Source of the DNA: Anthonomus grandis grandis | Lineage: Eukaryota > Arthropoda > Insecta > Coleoptera > Curculionidae | Length of the DNA: 64,000 nucleotides | Assembly: GCF_022605725.1 (NCBI RefSeq) | Contig: NC_065564.1 | Span: forward strand, 12,378,698-12,442,697 | Direction: 5' to 3' | Shown: positions 62,547 through 64,000 of the stretch, piece by piece | Numbering within the stretch: the stretch's first letter is position 1 | Layout: the number at the start of each line of letters is the position of its first letter | Position numbers and translations under genes: made by a program | Notes under the pieces: model-generated | The model's database searches: none | Told to the model about the DNA's origin: nothing | The model's input: only the letters and a program-made list of their open reading frames with translations

Positions 62547-64000
62547 TTGACAGCCGGTCCAGAGAGTATTCCAAGTTTTGTGGCTAAAGACTGCATGTTT
62601 GTCCTTTGTCAGCCTTTATGTCATATTTTTAACCTTATTTTGAAAACTGGCAAATTTCCAGGCGTCTGGAAATGTGCTAAAGTAATACCAATTCACAAAA
62701 AAGATGATATAAACAGAATCGATAACTACCGACCTATCTCCATACTTTGCAATTTTTCCAAAACTTTTGAAACTATTGTTTATAACAGAATTCTTCCCCA
62801 AGTTCAATCACTACTCTCTATAGATCAGCACGGTTTTATTCCTAAAAGGTCGTGCATCACTAACCTCTGTAATGTGACTCATTTTATTTCTTCAGCCCTC
62901 AATAGAAAAAGTCAGGTTGATATGATGTATACTGATTTCAGTAAGGTTTTCGATCAGATAAATCATAGCATTCTGCTGGAAAAATTGAACAAGCAATTCA
63001 ACTTCTCAGAAAAGCTAATTTCGTTACTTTCGTTATATCTTATTGACCGTCTACAGTTTGTTGAGGTGGAAGGTTGCAGATCTAATACCTTTGTTTCAAC
63101 TTCTGGAGTCCCACAGGGATCCCATCTCGGCCCACTTCTTTTTATCTTTTATATTAATGATCTTATAGAATTGATTTCCTACCTTAGACTAGCTTATGCT
63201 GATGATCTGAAAATATTCTGGTGTATCAATAGTATCTTGGACTGCTTGTTCTTACCGAGTAACTTGGACCTAATTAGGGGGTGGTGCAGTCGAAATAGTT
63301 ATGTCTTAACATCTTGAAATGCTGTGTGATCTCCTTTCACCGAACCAAGGATCCTGTTTCGTTTAATTACAATATAGACAATCAAATCCTCTGTAGAAGT
63401 ACTTCTATTAAAGATCTAGGGGTTGTATTCGACGATAGGCTCACATTTGTGCCACATATTGAACAGACAGTGACCTCCTCGTTGAAACGAAATAGCCGAC
63501 TCTTTAACAACTGAAACTTAATAAAACTATTGAACTTTTCCTTTGTTAGATCAAGCCTGGAATACGGTTCCTTGGTGTGGGGTCCTTTCTATGAATGCCA
63601 TGTTGGCTACATTGAGAGTGTTCAGAGAAGGGTTTTAAAGTTTCTTATGTTTCGTGAGGATGGAATATATCCTGTTAGGGGACATGATCATGATCTGATG
63701 TTAGGTAGATTTAATCTGCAATCTCTGGCCATAAGGAGAACAATTCATTTTGTAACATTCTTATGGAAGTTGGTCAATAATCAAATAAATTCTCCTCCTC
63801 TCTTGAACGATATTCTATTTCATGTGCCACGATTTGCTTCTAGAGCAAATATCACTTTTGCTTTAGATCGCACCAGAACTAACATTAGGTTTCAGGATCC
63901 CGTATATCAAATGTGCAGAATTTTTAATTCAGTATCATCAACCTGTGACGTATTTGTATGCTACATAAAGGATCTAGTTTTGTCTCTGACAAATTCCTTT
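62547..64000 (+). pseudogene. Jockey-type LINE reverse transcriptase, running off the window
   Basis: Starts inside the RT at TAGPESIPSFVAKDC. CAKVIPIHKKDDINRIDNYR, RPISILCNFSKTFE, QHGFIPKRSC, MMYTDFSKVFDQINHSILLE (motif A, about 62925-62985), SGVPQGSHLGPLLFIFYIND (about 63105-63165) and RLAYADDLKIF (YADD, about 63190-63220) are all present. A frameshift at about 63313 changes frame to LGVVFDDRLTFVPHIEQT, a stop at 63512, then RSSLEYGSLVWGPFYECHVG, SVQRRVLKFLMFR, to the last base. 5'-truncated; its 3' end lies beyond 64000. One of the least decayed LINEs here. Confidence 0.88.

Overview
The window looks like nuclear DNA of an insect, most likely a beetle, although the order is inferred. It is AT-rich and about nine tenths mobile-element debris. 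The elements are DD41D and DD34D mariners, piggyBac, pogo, an IS630-like DDE element, Penelope-like elements (PLEs), Jockey, R1/I, CR1-like and Dong/R4-like non-LTR elements, and BEL/Pao and Ty3/gypsy remnants. No bacterial signatures such as operons or ribosome binding sites were seen.

One host gene crosses most of the window on the minus strand. Five exons (47545-47497, 46589-46458, 46400-46260, 20932-20804, 15997-15854) splice in one frame, every intron in phase 1. They encode a signal peptide and two immunoglobulin domains most like the start of fasciclin-2. Introns 1 and 2 are 907 and 57 bp. Intron 3 is 25.3 kb and intron 4 is 4.8 kb, both filled with transposons. The gene continues past 15854. 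A possible extra phase 1-1 exon (33678-33538) and a possible following exon lie inside intron 3.

Layout: 1-3261, two DD41D mariners and a palindromic PLE. 3500-10612, an AT-rich repeat on both sides of a non-LTR element; that element carries an antisense LINE, and the second repeat copy carries an LTR-like insertion. 11290-15115, small repeats, CR1-like and Dong-like tails and a deleted PLE. 15640-20932, exons 5 and 4 around an R1 fragment containing a piggyBac that contains a mariner. 21510-32760, gypsy and I-type fragments and a duplicated block. 33354-34812, candidate exons and unassigned intron. 35026-43174, a PLE interrupted by a Jockey that is itself interrupted by a DDE transposon. 43170-45982, BEL/Pao and mariner. 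46260-47545, exons 1-3. 47750-53882, Dong-like, DDE, CR1-like and pogo remnants. 54239-64000, I-type elements, hammerhead-bearing inverted repeats, a mariner and a Jockey element that runs off the end.

The most interesting themes are hammerhead-ribozyme-like motifs in two separate repeat types, including a PLE family with a compensated core change (UUGAUAA); ordered nesting dated by target-site duplications; Dong-like elements bounded by TAA microsatellites; and a DDE transposase with an 82-residue gap between its second and third catalytic residues. Reading was by eye, so boundaries are good to a few bases only where a target duplication or splice site is quoted.
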